Shown: positions 41,135-50,956, numbered from the stretch's first letter. The stretch: 64,000 bases of DNA from CAMEON01 sp045531965 (GCA_045531965.1 JAZSFA010000084.1:1-64000), one strand, 5' to 3'. Translations and numbers: made by a program. The notes: generated by a model not told the origin, from the letters alone.

Positions 41135-42157
41135 TCAGACCTTAGCGTCAGCCTTGGCGTTGCGCTTTCCCTTATAGGGAACCTCCGTTGTACGCAAGAT
41201 CTCACTCAACACGTCTTGCGTGGTTTGATGCGCCAACTTAGCCTCCTGACGAAGCATGAGTCGGTGGGCAATAGCCGCGCGGAACAAAGCAGCGATATCA
41301 TCGGGTTGCACATAATCGCGACCATGGAGGAAAGCATAGGCTTGTGCCAAATGTACCATTGCGACAGACGCACGGGGAGATGCGCCCAACGCCAACGCGG
41401 GATGCTTACGGGTCGCGGTGATCAGGGTGACGATATAGGTATACAGCTCATCATCCATATGAATGTTTTTCACCAGCTCACGCACGGATTTCAGTTCATC
41501 CAATGTCAATACTGCACGGATAGACGACAGGGGATTATCTCCCTTTCTCGCCTTGATGATGTTAATCTCTTCAAGGGCATTGGGATATCCCATGCTGAGT
41601 TTGAGCGCAAAACGGTCCAGCTGAGCCTCGGGCAGCGGGTACGTACCCACATATCCTGCAGGGTTTTGGGTGGCGATGACCATAAAAGGATCCGGTACGT
41701 CCATGGTATTGCCATCTACCGACACCTTGCCCTCTTCCATAGCCTCGAGCAATGCAGATTGGGTTTTAGGGGAAGCACGGTTGATCTCATCCGCTAACAG
41801 GAGGTTGCACATGACAAGGCCTTCACGGAACTCAAACTGCTCTTTTTGACGGTTATAGATATGGAAGCCGGTAATATCCGAAGCCATTACATCAGGGGTG
41901 AACTGAGCACGGCGGAATTGCAATCCCGTTACCTTGGCAAGGGTGGACGCTAACGTTGTCTTACCTGTGCCGGGAACATCTTCAATCAATACGTGAGCGC
42001 CTGCCAGCATCGCGGTAAGCAACAGGATTACCTCGGTTCGCTTACCAACCACGACCTTTTCCACTTCATCTGCGGCGGCGATCATTTTTGCATGGGCAGC
42101 AGCCATTTCGGGGGACATCTTAACTTCCGGGGTCTTATTCTGAGTCTCATTGCTCAT
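41135..42157 (-). CDS. MoxR family AAA+ ATPase
   Basis: A 340-residue MoxR-type AAA+ protein. Walker A is EDVPGTGKTT (59-68), Walker B LLLADEINRASP (119-130), and sensor 1 VIATQNPAG, followed by YPLPEAQLDRFALKL. MoxR ATPases act as chaperones for assembling membrane or metal-containing complexes and are regularly encoded with DUF58 and transglutaminase proteins, as here. AAAGGA precedes ATG 42157. It is the first gene of the operon, from the promoter at 42234-42262. Confidence 0.93.
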   Translation of the reverse strand: MSNETQNKTPEVKMSPEMAAAHAKMIAAADEVEKVVVGKRTEVILLLTAMLAGAHVLIEDVPGTGKTTLASTLAKVTGLQFRRAQFTPDVMASDITGFHIYNRQKEQFEFREGLVMCNLLLADEINRASPKTQSALLEAMEEGKVSVDGNTMDVPDPFMVIATQNPAGYVGTYPLPEAQLDRFALKLSMGYPNALEEINIIKARKGDNPLSSIRAVLTLDELKSVRELVKNIHMDDELYTYIVTLITATRKHPALALGASPRASVAMVHLAQAYAFLHGRDYVQPDDIAALFRAAIAHRLMLRQEAKLAHQTTQDVLSEILRTTEVPYKGKRNAKADAKV

Positions 42158-42233
42158 GATTCGGGATTCCTTTCTTGTATGTAAACTTATGTTTTAGCGG
42201 ATACCTTGGTGCACAAAAAATATAGACCTTTTT

Positions 42234-42262
42234 ATTATATCACAAAATATTCAATTGCGCAA
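42234..42262 (-). promoter_or_regulatory. Promoter of the MoxR-DUF58-transglutaminase operon
   Basis: TTGCGC (42262-42257) and TATAAT (42239-42234) stand 17 bases apart with TGA before the -10. The gap between the divergent genes (42158-42457) holds only this promoter and the one at 42386-42414. Confidence 0.75.
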
Positions 42263-42385
42263 GATACAATCAAGGGTGCTGTGCATTTTTGACACGCGTG
42301 TCTTAAAATGTTTACATTTTCAAAGGGGAATAACGATAAAAAAATAGTGTTTTTTCGTCATACCGCCGAAAAAAACACTTCCATA

Positions 42386-42414
42386 TTGCATTTCTTTTTA
42401 TTTTATGATATAAT
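42386..42414 (+). promoter_or_regulatory. Promoter for the solute-binding lipoprotein
   Basis: TTGCAT (42386-42391) and TATAAT (42409-42414) stand 17 bases apart with TGA before the -10. The surrounding TTTTATGATATAAT is repeated before the first GH99-like gene at 44061-44074. Confidence 0.8.
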
Positions 42415-42457
42415 AGTTTGGTACTTCTTATATTCTCCAGGAGGTCTCCTTACGATT

Positions 42458-43972
42458 ATGAAAAAAAAGCAAATTCTTTCCGCTCTCCTTGCCGCTGTCC
42501 TGCTTCTCGGCTCACTTTGCGCCTGTGGGACAACAACAGAGGAGCCGGAATCGCCTACCACAAGTGCCACGACCGCTGCCGAAACTGAACAAGAATCCGA
42601 AACCGAGATCACCGATAATTTACCCGAGGATCTTTACTACGATGATGACGAGATTGTTATTCTCAGCCGTTACCGTGAAGGCTGGACCTCCGGTGAGATC
42701 GCTGTGGAAAAAGTCACCGGCGAACCTGTTAACGATGCAGTATATGAGCGTAACCAAGCAGTCGAAGAACGGCTCGGAGTGAAGTTTACAAGCATTGAAG
42801 AACCGGGCGACAGTGCCTACATTGTGACAAACAAAGCCGCCACGTCGGTTAAGTCGGGAACTCATGAGTACGACATTCTCGCCGCGGCTTGCTATGTCGC
42901 GGTCAACGAGAGCCTTAACGGCACTTTTGCAGACATGCGGAAATCTCTGTACATTGATTTCGATAAGCCTTGGTGGTCTCAGGGGTACAATGAAGTTGTG
43001 GAATATCAAGGCTCTCAATATTGCGGACTTAGTTCAGCACTGCTGTCTCAGTATCGTTTTGCTTTCGTAACCCTATTTAACAAGGACATGTTCGATGATG
43101 TAGGGCAGCCCTACCTTTATGAAGCCGTAGAGAATGGGACCTGGACGTTGGACAAACAGATCTCTCTGATTCCCATTTTCCATGAGGACAACGGAAACGG
43201 CGTTCAGGATGAAGAGGATGACATTTTCGGTTTTGTCTCTTGTGACTATGTCAGCACGGATCCTTACTGGAGCTCTTGCATGGTAGACATTTTGAAGAAA
43301 GATGGCGACGGTGAGTACGAACTGGTCTTTGATTCAGGAAAACTCCATAGTGTCGCTGAAAAAGTGTTGAAACTGTTCTATGAAACAGATGGCGGCACTT
43401 ATGACTACAAAATGGAAGTAGAAAACACGGAGCAATATAAAATTCGAGATATGTTTGGTCGTGGCGGAGCAGCTATGGCAACCATCCGTATTTTGGAGAT
43501 GGAAAACCAAGTTATTCGCGGTATGAAGCAGGAATTCGGTGTTGTCCCCATGCCTAAATATGACGAGGCACAAAAGGAATACCGCACGTTGCTTCATGAT
43601 CAGTTCACGGTCTTTTCTATTTTGAACACCGTAAAAGATGAGCGCCTGGATGAAATCGGTGCAGTTTTGGAAGCCATGGCTTCGGTCAGCTATAAAACGG
43701 TGCGCCCCGCTTACTATGAGACAACCTTACGCACCAAAATCGCCAAAGACCCTCAGTCTGCCAAGATGTTTGATATTATCATAGATAACATTTACATCGA
43801 TGCCGGCATTGTTTACACCATTCCCCTCTCCACTTTCCACAACTACTTCCGTGAGATCATTGGATCAAAGGAGAATACTGTCATTTCCCAGTATAAAGGC
43901 GTATCCAATATGACCAAAAGCGCCCTCAATGTCATGTGCAAAAAGCTAGAGCGCATTCAGACACGCAAATAA
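42458..43972 (+). CDS. Extracellular solute-binding lipoprotein, family 1-like
   Basis: A 504-residue lipoprotein. The signal MKKKQILSALLAAVLLLGS leads to a lipobox around LCAC, with Cys23 the likely lipidated residue, then an acidic Thr/Glu-rich linker. The body has the large mixed fold of sugar-type ABC binding proteins: KFTSIEEPGDSAYI-like segments, WWSQGYNEVVEYQG, TWTLDKQISLIPIF, FGRGGAAMATIRILEME and FGVVPMPKYDEAQKEY. I start at ATG 42458; the longer open frame to 42308 would include the promoter. AGGAGG lies 13 bases upstream, somewhat distant. No ABC permease or ATPase is encoded nearby, so it is an orphan binding protein beside three surface glycosidases, and the likely ligand is a glycan fragment. 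Confidence 0.85.
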   Translation: MKKKQILSALLAAVLLLGSLCACGTTTEEPESPTTSATTAAETEQESETEITDNLPEDLYYDDDEIVILSRYREGWTSGEIAVEKVTGEPVNDAVYERNQAVEERLGVKFTSIEEPGDSAYIVTNKAATSVKSGTHEYDILAAACYVAVNESLNGTFADMRKSLYIDFDKPWWSQGYNEVVEYQGSQYCGLSSALLSQYRFAFVTLFNKDMFDDVGQPYLYEAVENGTWTLDKQISLIPIFHEDNGNGVQDEEDDIFGFVSCDYVSTDPYWSSCMVDILKKDGDGEYELVFDSGKLHSVAEKVLKLFYETDGGTYDYKMEVENTEQYKIRDMFGRGGAAMATIRILEMENQVIRGMKQEFGVVPMPKYDEAQKEYRTLLHDQFTVFSILNTVKDERLDEIGAVLEAMASVSYKTVRPAYYETTLRTKIAKDPQSAKMFDIIIDNIYIDAGIVYTIPLSTFHNYFREIIGSKENTVISQYKGVSNMTKSALNVMCKKLERIQTRK

Positions 43973-44045
43973 TCAAATCCCCGAATAATATTGCCGTATC
44001 GGCGAGGCTTTAGACATAAAAACGTCAAAATCCCTATGAGTTTTC

Positions 44046-44074
44046 TTGCTTTTTTCCCCATTTTATGATATAAT
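44046..44074 (+). promoter_or_regulatory. Promoter for GH99-like gene 1
   Basis: TTGCTT (44046-44051) and TATAAT (44069-44074) at 17 bases with TGA before the -10; nearly the same -10 region as at 42401-42414. Confidence 0.82.
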
Positions 44075-44136
44075 GATTTACAGTTGTGCATCTCCAAAAA
44101 ATATTTCGTTGGATATACCAAGAAAGGAATCCTCCC

Positions 44137-47019
44137 ATGAAAAAAAGACTTTTGATTTCGGTTATTTCTCTTCTTTGCCTTCTGATGGTAGGCTCTATGG
44201 TCTTCACCGCGCTGTCTCTCGCAAATCATTCTGCGTTTGATCGAAAGGATCTCACCTTTGATAAATTGGCAGACGAGACCCCCACCTTCAACACAACGAC
44301 CCCCGTGTTCATCTACGATTTCACCACCGACGAGCTGGAAAATACCTTTGCCAACGGTCATGATATGATTCACACACGTGAGGACGGCAAGTACTATACC
44401 TTCAAAATTTCGGGCAGCGATCCCTACGTTTGGATCAAGACCCCCGATATGAAGCCGACGGACGCCAAATACGTGGTGGTCATGCACCGAGGCAACGTAC
44501 AAGGCAAAAATATCGAGTTCTACTACACCCGTAGTGACAACGGTGCTATGGGTACCTCCGGTACCACCTTCAAATTCCCTCTGACCTCCGGCGGCGATTG
44601 GGCAAAGAGCATCGCCCCCTGCTCCGGATGGGCTGACGCGGGTGATAACATCGCCTTTGAGATCTTCCGCCTCGATCCGCTTGACGGTCCCGGAGTTTCC
44701 GGTCTTTCCGTTGACGTTGAATACATCGCCTTCTTCGGCTCCGAGGCAGAAGCCAACGGCTTTGATTTTGCACAATACAAAGCGAAGCTGGCTTGGGAAG
44801 AAGAACAGGCTAAGAAAGAAGAGCAAGAAAATGCCGTGGTCAGCTGGCCTGATCCTGAATTCAAGGAGATGGATACCACCGACTTTGATCTTACCGACGG
44901 CACCCTCAAGTACACCTACTCCGAGGACGGATCCACCGTAACTATCTCCTACGAGGTCAATGGCGAAACTCGTTCCTATACCGTTCCCAACAATAAAAAC
45001 ATGACGAGCGGTGGCTTTGCCGCCACTGACGACCTGAACCGTTCTCTTTACACCTCTGAGACGGTGGGTATGTACGGTTCCAACGGCGAGCACTACGTAG
45101 GCCTTTTCTACTTCCTGTGGCACGGTGAGCACGGTGACAGCGGGGCCTTCGATCTCCAAAAGATCATAGACGAGAACGGCATTGAGGCCGCCGACAACGT
45201 AGATTGCGGCAAGTACGGTCCTGCCGGCGCCATGCACTGGTTCGCCGAGCCTCTCTACGGCTACTACTACGCCAAGGATGCCTGGGTGCAGAGAAAACAT
45301 GCTGAACTGCTCTGCAACGCCAACATTGACTTCTTGTACTTTGACGTAACCAATGCTGTCACCTACAAGCATAACGCGATTCAGCTCATGGAAATCCTCC
45401 ATCAGCTCAACGAGGAAGGCTACGACGCGCCTCAGGTGGTATTCTACACCAACACCAATTCCGTAGCGGTTGTCCGCGATCTGTACTCCAACATCTATGC
45501 GAAGAATCTCTATCCCGACACTTGGTTCTGTATTGATGGCAAGCCTGTCATCGTTGCCGAGGAGAGTGCTAACATCAAAGACTTTTTCTACATCAAGGCA
45601 AACCAGTGGCCTAACGAAGATAGCAAGGTTAACGGCTGGCCCTGGATGGACTTCGAGTGGCCTCAGAGAGTGTTCTACGACAAGAACGGCGAGCAGGGCG
45701 CGATCAACGTCTCCATCGCCCAGCATAGCGGCACGGTTTGTTTCTCTCACTCTTCTCTGTACAACAATTATTCCAACCGAGGTCGTTCCTTCTACAACCC
45801 CGAAGGTTATCCCTCCAACCGCACGGGTCGTTTTAACGCCACGCTCAGAGATTCCTACAATGCATGGAAAGAAGATCAGACACTCACCAATCAAGGTCTC
45901 AACTTCCAGGCTCAGTGGGATCGCGCCATTGAGTCGGAAGCCGAGTTCGTCTTGGTCACCGGTTGGAACGAGTGGGTCGCGCAGAGACAGGACACCAGTC
46001 CGGGCTCTCAACACGCAGGAGATAATCCCGGTTGGATCTTTTTCGTTGACACCGCCTCCATGGAGTTTTCCCGAGACGCGGAGATGATGCGCGGAGGTTA
46101 CTTCGATAACTACTACATCCAGATGATTTACAACGTTCAGAAGCTAAACGGCACCGCCCCCATCGTGGTACAGGATGCTCGTAAGGTCATCAACGTTACC
46201 GGCGAGTTCGATCAATGGGATGGCGTGACGGTTACCTACAACGATCCCACAGGCGATACCGTGGAGCGTGATGCCACAGGTTTTGGTCGTGTTAAGTACA
46301 CCAACGATACCGGTCGTAACGATATCGTTTCCGCTAAGGTAGTCACAGACTCTAAGAACGTTCACTTCTACGTCGATACCGTCAGAGATATTACCATGTT
46401 CGACACCGAGTCCTCCTGGATGCAACTCTACATAGACGTGGATAGCTCTGCTGAGACAGGATGGTACGGCTACGACTATATCGTCAACTACAAGGCTAAA
46501 GATACCTTCACAACCACGGTTGCCAAATACAATGGCAAGGACGGTGCATACGGTTTTGAAAGCATTGGTGAGGTGTCCTACCGTGCCAAGGGCAATCAGA
46601 TGATGATCACCGTTCCCATGGAGATGCTGGGCATTGAGGGCTACAAGGAGATCAACTTCCAGTTCAAGTGGGCAGACAGCACCTCCACCTACGATGAAAT
46701 GGAAGACTTCTATATCGACGGCGATTGCGCTCCTCTGGGCCGTCTGAATTACATTTACCAGAACTACATCCCCGGTGTGTCCGAGATCACCTATCCCCAG
46801 ACCGAAGAGACCACGGTCGAGACCGAGGCTCCCACTGAGCCTGCCACCAAGGCTCCTGCTGTGACCGATGTACCTACCGCAGAGGTCACCGAGGCTCCCG
46901 TCGAGTCCGAGACCCAGCCCGAAAACGGAGGTTGTGCGTCCGTGGCGTCCCTGTCTGTCATCGTGCTTATGGGGGTCATCGCCCTGGGCGGCGCGATGCT
47001 CCACAAGCGCGAGGATTGA
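44137..47019 (+). CDS. Surface GH99/GH71-like glycoside hydrolase 1
   Basis: A 960-residue exported protein. A signal peptide (MKKRLLISVISLLCLL) is followed by a beta-rich domain (about 50-215), a short Lys/Glu helix, a GH99/GH71-like barrel (about 250-690) and a CBM9/DOMON-like beta-sandwich (about 690-900). In the barrel, FYFLWHGEHGDSG, MHWFAEPLYGYYY, IDFLYFDVTN, DFEWPQR and the diagnostic GWNEWVAQR with Glu612 are seen; a Glu in WNEW is the presumed catalytic acid in GH99/WbsX-type proteins. A Thr/Glu/Pro-rich stalk and a C-terminal anchor (NGGCASVAS, a hydrophobic helix, HKRED) follow. ATG 44137 has AAAGGA upstream. It has its own promoter and a terminator at 47041. Substrate is likely a mannan or glucan, by family only. 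Confidence 0.85.
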   Translation: MKKRLLISVISLLCLLMVGSMVFTALSLANHSAFDRKDLTFDKLADETPTFNTTTPVFIYDFTTDELENTFANGHDMIHTREDGKYYTFKISGSDPYVWIKTPDMKPTDAKYVVVMHRGNVQGKNIEFYYTRSDNGAMGTSGTTFKFPLTSGGDWAKSIAPCSGWADAGDNIAFEIFRLDPLDGPGVSGLSVDVEYIAFFGSEAEANGFDFAQYKAKLAWEEEQAKKEEQENAVVSWPDPEFKEMDTTDFDLTDGTLKYTYSEDGSTVTISYEVNGETRSYTVPNNKNMTSGGFAATDDLNRSLYTSETVGMYGSNGEHYVGLFYFLWHGEHGDSGAFDLQKIIDENGIEAADNVDCGKYGPAGAMHWFAEPLYGYYYAKDAWVQRKHAELLCNANIDFLYFDVTNAVTYKHNAIQLMEILHQLNEEGYDAPQVVFYTNTNSVAVVRDLYSNIYAKNLYPDTWFCIDGKPVIVAEESANIKDFFYIKANQWPNEDSKVNGWPWMDFEWPQRVFYDKNGEQGAINVSIAQHSGTVCFSHSSLYNNYSNRGRSFYNPEGYPSNRTGRFNATLRDSYNAWKEDQTLTNQGLNFQAQWDRAIESEAEFVLVTGWNEWVAQRQDTSPGSQHAGDNPGWIFFVDTASMEFSRDAEMMRGGYFDNYYIQMIYNVQKLNGTAPIVVQDARKVINVTGEFDQWDGVTVTYNDPTGDTVERDATGFGRVKYTNDTGRNDIVSAKVVTDSKNVHFYVDTVRDITMFDTESSWMQLYIDVDSSAETGWYGYDYIVNYKAKDTFTTTVAKYNGKDGAYGFESIGEVSYRAKGNQMMITVPMEMLGIEGYKEINFQFKWADSTSTYDEMEDFYIDGDCAPLGRLNYIYQNYIPGVSEITYPQTEETTVETEAPTEPATKAPAVTDVPTAEVTEAPVESETQPENGGCASVASLSVIVLMGVIALGGAMLHKRED

Positions 47020-47040
47020 TTCAAATATCTCCCCAAAAAC

Positions 47041-47071
47041 GATCCCCCGACGGAAATTCCGTCGGGGGGTC
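47041..47071. terminator. Terminator hairpin, CCCCCGACGG family, copy 1
   Basis: GATCCCCCGACGGAA (47041-47055) pairs with TTCCGTCGGGGGGTC (47057-47071); in practice the loop will open to about five bases. It lies between convergent genes. Closely similar hairpins stand at 53892-53927 and 56107-56140. Confidence 0.8.
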
Positions 47072-47080
47072 ATTCTTTAC

Positions 47081-47863
47081 TTATGATTCCAAGCAAATCT
47101 CCGCACAAACGGCGTTGTGATCCGAATAATACTGTCCATTCACGGGGATATCGGGGACAATATAGGCTTTGCCGCAGACACCATCGGTAAAGATGTAGTC
47201 AATTTTTTCCATACGATCCTTCGCTATGCGACCAAAATTATGGAATGTCCCACCCAATGACGCGGTGCAATCTACAGTGCTGCGAAATGACAGCGCTGAT
47301 GTGATCAAAGCAATTTCAGGGCGATCCGGAGTGGCGTTAAAGTCGCCCGTCAGCACAAATTTCTCGGAATATTGAGAGATAAGCTGAACCAATGCCACCG
47401 CTCCCAGATAGCGAGCGTTAGCCCCCTGATGATCAAGATGAGTGTTGATAAAGCGAAAGGGCTTCTCCAACTCGTTGTGCTTGAGTAGAACAGTGGTCAG
47501 CATACGAGGACATCCACTCTGATCTCCACCAAAGGTAGACCCCGCCACACGGGGCGTGGGAGACAACCACAGATTGTCCAGTGACAACAGCTCAATCTCA
47601 TTTGCCTGATAAGCGATCAGCATGGACTCTCCATGATAGTCACGCTGCCGTCCGCAACCTTGTACCGTGTATCCGTGCAAGTGATCACGCAACCGCGCCC
47701 GCATGCCATCCGTAACTTCCTGAAAGCCAATGACACAAGGTTTTTCTTTATGTATGACCTCGACCACACGATCGAAACGGTTAGTGAAGGAATTGATCCC
47801 ATCTCCCGTGTTATCCACGCGAAGATTGAAGGACATAAATTTCAAATATTTCTTTTGTTCCAT
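47081..47863 (-). CDS. Endonuclease/exonuclease/phosphatase family protein
   Basis: A 260-residue protein of the DNase I-like EEP superfamily. Family blocks are LKFMSFNLRVDN (metal-site Asn), CVIGFQEVTDGM (metal Glu), FRFINTHLDHQG (catalytic His), FVLTGDFNATPD (Asp, Asn), MEKIDYIFTDG and YYSDHNAVCAEI (Asp-His pair). No signal peptide, so cytoplasmic. AGGAGGAG precedes ATG 47863 by nine bases. Substrate might be DNA, a phosphoinositol-like or sugar phosphodiester; the sequence does not say. It is a single-gene unit on the opposite strand to the surrounding glycosidase genes. Confidence 0.9.
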   Translation of the reverse strand: MEQKKYLKFMSFNLRVDNTGDGINSFTNRFDRVVEVIHKEKPCVIGFQEVTDGMRARLRDHLHGYTVQGCGRQRDYHGESMLIAYQANEIELLSLDNLWLSPTPRVAGSTFGGDQSGCPRMLTTVLLKHNELEKPFRFINTHLDHQGANARYLGAVALVQLISQYSEKFVLTGDFNATPDRPEIALITSALSFRSTVDCTASLGGTFHNFGRIAKDRMEKIDYIFTDGVCGKAYIVPDIPVNGQYYSDHNAVCAEICLES

Positions 47864-47901
47864 CAGAAAACTCTCCTCCTGTCAAATTCTTCTTTGCTTA
47901 A

Positions 47902-47930
47902 AGTATAGCACACCTCTACACGGCTGTCAA
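47902..47930 (-). promoter_or_regulatory. Promoter for the EEP-family gene
   Basis: TTGACA (47930-47925) and TATACT (47907-47902) stand 17 bases apart, with TGC before the -10. Confidence 0.85.
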
Positions 47931-47972
47931 GTCATCCCTCAGGGTTTATTTTGTAAAATTGCTCAAATTCGC

Positions 47973-48001
47973 TTGCATTTTTACGATTATTCTGTTATAA
48001 T
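47973..48001 (+). promoter_or_regulatory. Promoter for GH99-like gene 2
   Basis: TTGCAT (47973-47978) and TATAAT (47996-48001) at 17 bases with TGT before the -10; divergent from the EEP-gene promoter. Confidence 0.85.
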
Positions 48002-48033
48002 AATACCAACAAAATCTTCATAAAGGAGTTTTT

Positions 48034-50790
48034 ATGAAACGAACACTGCGCGATCTATGTTTGATAATGCTTAGCCTGTGTATCTTGAGTAGCATGGTTC
48101 TTATCCCTTTGAGCACTACAGCCAAAGATGCCCCTACGTTTAACACCTCTGTACCGCTGATTCTGTACGATTTTTCTACCAATGATATTGGTCTTTCCAT
48201 GAGCAACGTGGCGAATTTTACTTATGAGTTCGCAGATGAGGGCTATATTTCCATAACAGCCACCGGCGACGATCCCTCGGTATGGCTTCCTAATCCCCCA
48301 GTCAGATGTAACCAGGCTGCCTATGCAGTCATTATGCAACGAACCACTTCCAAAAAGCAAGGCGAATTCTATGCCAACCGTTCCGATGGAAAGCAAATGG
48401 GAGAGGCAGGCACTAACGTAAAGTTTGATCAGAACAGCTCCGGTAAGTGGACAAAAACCATCGCGGACTGCTCCATTTGGACAGATGCAGATGACAGCGT
48501 CACTTTTACAGGCTTTCGCTACGACCCTCTCCAACTCAATGTAACAGCGGGGGAGCATATTGATGTCCAATATGTGGCATTCTTTGAGACCCAAGAAGAT
48601 GCCGAGAAGTTTGATTTTGATGAATACAAAGCGATGCTTGCTTATGAAAAAGATAAACCGGAAGAAGAACAAACGGCTCCTGAAGTGGACTGGCCTGCTC
48701 CCGAGTATAAAGATATGGAAACTGTTCCCGAGGATACAGCTGAAGGAACGCTGACCTACACGGTATCTGAGGATAAAAAGACCGTGACCATCTCTTATAA
48801 AGTCAACGGAGAGACAAGAACCTTCACCGTTCCCAACACCAATCAGTACAATAGCGGTGGCATGACCGCTGTAGATGACCTGGGTCGTTCCCTTTTCGAT
48901 GCATCCCAGGTAGGCATCATTGGCGACAACGGCGAACATTACGTGGGCATGTTTTATTTCCTATGGCACGGAGAGCATGGTGATCCCGGTATATTTGATT
49001 TGGAAAAAATCAGACAAACCGGAGGCGTCGACGCGAAGAACGCCAACAGCGGTTTGTACGGTCCGATCGGTGCTTTCCATTGGTTTGCGGAACCTTTGTA
49101 CGGTTATTATTACATGAATGATGAATGGGTCATGCGAAAGCACATGGAACTACTGACCAATGTAGGCGTGGATTTCCTTTATTTTGATGTGACCAACCAT
49201 AGCATTTACGCTAAGAACGCCATCGCTATCATGAAGATTCTTCACGAACTGAATGAGCAGGGCTATGACGCACCTGAGGTGGTCTTTTACACCAACACCG
49301 CTGCAGAACAGCGAGTCAAGGAAATTCACGATTATATCTACGCTAAAAATATCTATCCCGACACTTGGTTCATGCTCGATGGTAAACCTGTTATCGTAGC
49401 CCCCGAGGGCATCAACTACAACAACTATTTCACGGTTAAGACCTCCCAATGGCCTAACGATCCCCAAATCCAAAATAACGCATGGCCTTGGATGGATTTC
49501 GAATGGCCACAACGCATCTTTACAGATGATAAGGGTAGCCCCTCTGCCATCAGTGTGTCTGTAGCGCAACACTCAGGCACCATCATGTTCAGCGATTCCT
49601 CTTTGTATGGGAACAATTCCAATCGCGGTCGCTCTTTCTATAATCCTGACGGCTATCCTTCCAGCCGTACAGGTATGTTCAACCGCATTCTGAATCAATC
49701 TTACGAGGCATGGGTTGCCAATGAATCCTTGACCAATCAGGGGCTCAACTTCCAATCCCAATGGGATTACGCCATTGAAAATGACGTCCCCTTTGTTTTA
49801 GTCACCGGCTGGAACGAATGGATCGCGCAGCGCCAGGATGGCTTGACTTATATTAAAGATGGCGATGCCAACCGTGTACTTTTTGTGGATACAGCCTCCG
49901 CGGAGTTTTCACGCGACATTGAAATGATGCGCGGTGGATACTTCGATAACTACTATATCCAGCTGGCTTACAATATCCAGAAGCTGAAGGGGACAGCCCC
50001 TGTCATCATTCAGGATAGCCGCACGCCCATCAACATCACCGGAGAGTTTGACCAATGGGACGGTATTGATGTGACTTACGCAGATCCCACAGGAGACGCC
50101 AAGCACAGAGATGCCATCGGTTTTGGACAGACCCATTATGTCAACGAAACCGGCAGGAACGATATCGTATCTGCTAAGATCACAAATGATACTAAAAACT
50201 TATATGTTTATGCTCAAGCTGTAAACGACGTAACCATGTTCGACGACGACAGCACGTGGATGCAGCTTTACGTCAACATGGACAGCCGCGTGGAGACAGG
50301 TTGGTACGGATATGACTACATCATCAACTATAAGGCGAAAGATGCCTCTACCACTACCTTGGCTAAGTACAATGGCATTGACGGTGCTTATAATTTTGAA
50401 ATCGTGGGTGACATCAACTACCGCGCCAAAGATAACGAGCTGATGATCGCCATTCCTCTGGCTCTTTTAAATGTGACAGATTACCGACAAATCGATCTGG
50501 AGTTCAAATGGGCTGATAGTACCTCCGTCATCAATACCATGGAACAGTTCTATACCGATGGCGACTGTATGCCGCTTGGACGCATGAATTATATTTACCA
50601 GACCTACATTCCCGGCGAGAGCGTATTTGAGGATCTGTCTCAAGGCAGTACGGAGTATGTTTCCACCAACACAGAAGAGGAAATAACCTCCTCTGTTGAT
50701 CAAGGATGTGCTTCTTCTCTCCCTTTGATCTGCCCGCTTGTGCTGATCACCATGGGTTTCATGTGCACCATGAAAAAGAAAGAACACTGA
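48034..50790 (+). CDS. Surface GH99/GH71-like glycoside hydrolase 2
   Basis: A 918-residue paralogue of gene 1. It has a signal peptide (LCLIMLSLCILSSMVL region), a beta-rich N-terminal domain like that of gene 1, a barrel with YFLWHGEHGDPG, FHWFAEPLYGYYYMND, VDFLYFDVTNHS, DFEWPQR and GWNEWIAQR (Glu595), and a CBM9/DOMON-like domain (about 660-860). The stalk is shorter and less Pro-rich than in its relatives, and the anchor is DQGCASSLP, a hydrophobic helix and MKKKEH. It is more diverged from genes 1 and 3 than these are from each other. AAAGGAG lies five bases before ATG 48034. It has its own promoter and a terminator at 50808. Confidence 0.85.
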   Translation: MKRTLRDLCLIMLSLCILSSMVLIPLSTTAKDAPTFNTSVPLILYDFSTNDIGLSMSNVANFTYEFADEGYISITATGDDPSVWLPNPPVRCNQAAYAVIMQRTTSKKQGEFYANRSDGKQMGEAGTNVKFDQNSSGKWTKTIADCSIWTDADDSVTFTGFRYDPLQLNVTAGEHIDVQYVAFFETQEDAEKFDFDEYKAMLAYEKDKPEEEQTAPEVDWPAPEYKDMETVPEDTAEGTLTYTVSEDKKTVTISYKVNGETRTFTVPNTNQYNSGGMTAVDDLGRSLFDASQVGIIGDNGEHYVGMFYFLWHGEHGDPGIFDLEKIRQTGGVDAKNANSGLYGPIGAFHWFAEPLYGYYYMNDEWVMRKHMELLTNVGVDFLYFDVTNHSIYAKNAIAIMKILHELNEQGYDAPEVVFYTNTAAEQRVKEIHDYIYAKNIYPDTWFMLDGKPVIVAPEGINYNNYFTVKTSQWPNDPQIQNNAWPWMDFEWPQRIFTDDKGSPSAISVSVAQHSGTIMFSDSSLYGNNSNRGRSFYNPDGYPSSRTGMFNRILNQSYEAWVANESLTNQGLNFQSQWDYAIENDVPFVLVTGWNEWIAQRQDGLTYIKDGDANRVLFVDTASAEFSRDIEMMRGGYFDNYYIQLAYNIQKLKGTAPVIIQDSRTPINITGEFDQWDGIDVTYADPTGDAKHRDAIGFGQTHYVNETGRNDIVSAKITNDTKNLYVYAQAVNDVTMFDDDSTWMQLYVNMDSRVETGWYGYDYIINYKAKDASTTTLAKYNGIDGAYNFEIVGDINYRAKDNELMIAIPLALLNVTDYRQIDLEFKWADSTSVINTMEQFYTDGDCMPLGRMNYIYQTYIPGESVFEDLSQGSTEYVSTNTEEEITSSVDQGCASSLPLICPLVLITMGFMCTMKKKEH

Positions 50791-50807
50791 ATTTATCTTT
50801 ACTTCAT

Positions 50808-50839
50808 GAACCCTGTATGTATATGCAGGGTTCTTTTTT
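50808..50839 (+). terminator. Rho-independent terminator after GH99-like gene 2
   Basis: GAACCCTGTAT (50808-50818) pairs with ATGCAGGGTTC (50823-50833) with one G-T pair, followed by six Ts. Confidence 0.85.
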
Positions 50840-50859
50840 ACAAATCCATCAAAAAACTA

Positions 50860-50888
50860 TTGCGTTATTTTCAAAATTATGTTATAAT
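50860..50888 (+). promoter_or_regulatory. Promoter for GH99-like gene 3
   Basis: TTGCGT (50860-50865) and TATAAT (50883-50888) at 17 bases with TGT before the -10. Confidence 0.8.
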
Positions 50889-50956
50889 AACCACAAAGGA
50901 TGGAAGAAATCTGTCCCCTCATCAACACCTCAACGAGGAAGAAAGGAACCTCAATC

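Noticed and set aside
43957..46014. Long minus-strand frame opposite GH99-like gene 1
   Set aside because: Shadow of the plus-strand gene; similar shadows appear opposite the paralogues.
46924..47019. LPXTG sortase signal on the GH99-like proteins
   Set aside because: The C-termini have a Cys-containing motif, a helix and a charged tail, but no LPXTG-like pentapeptide.
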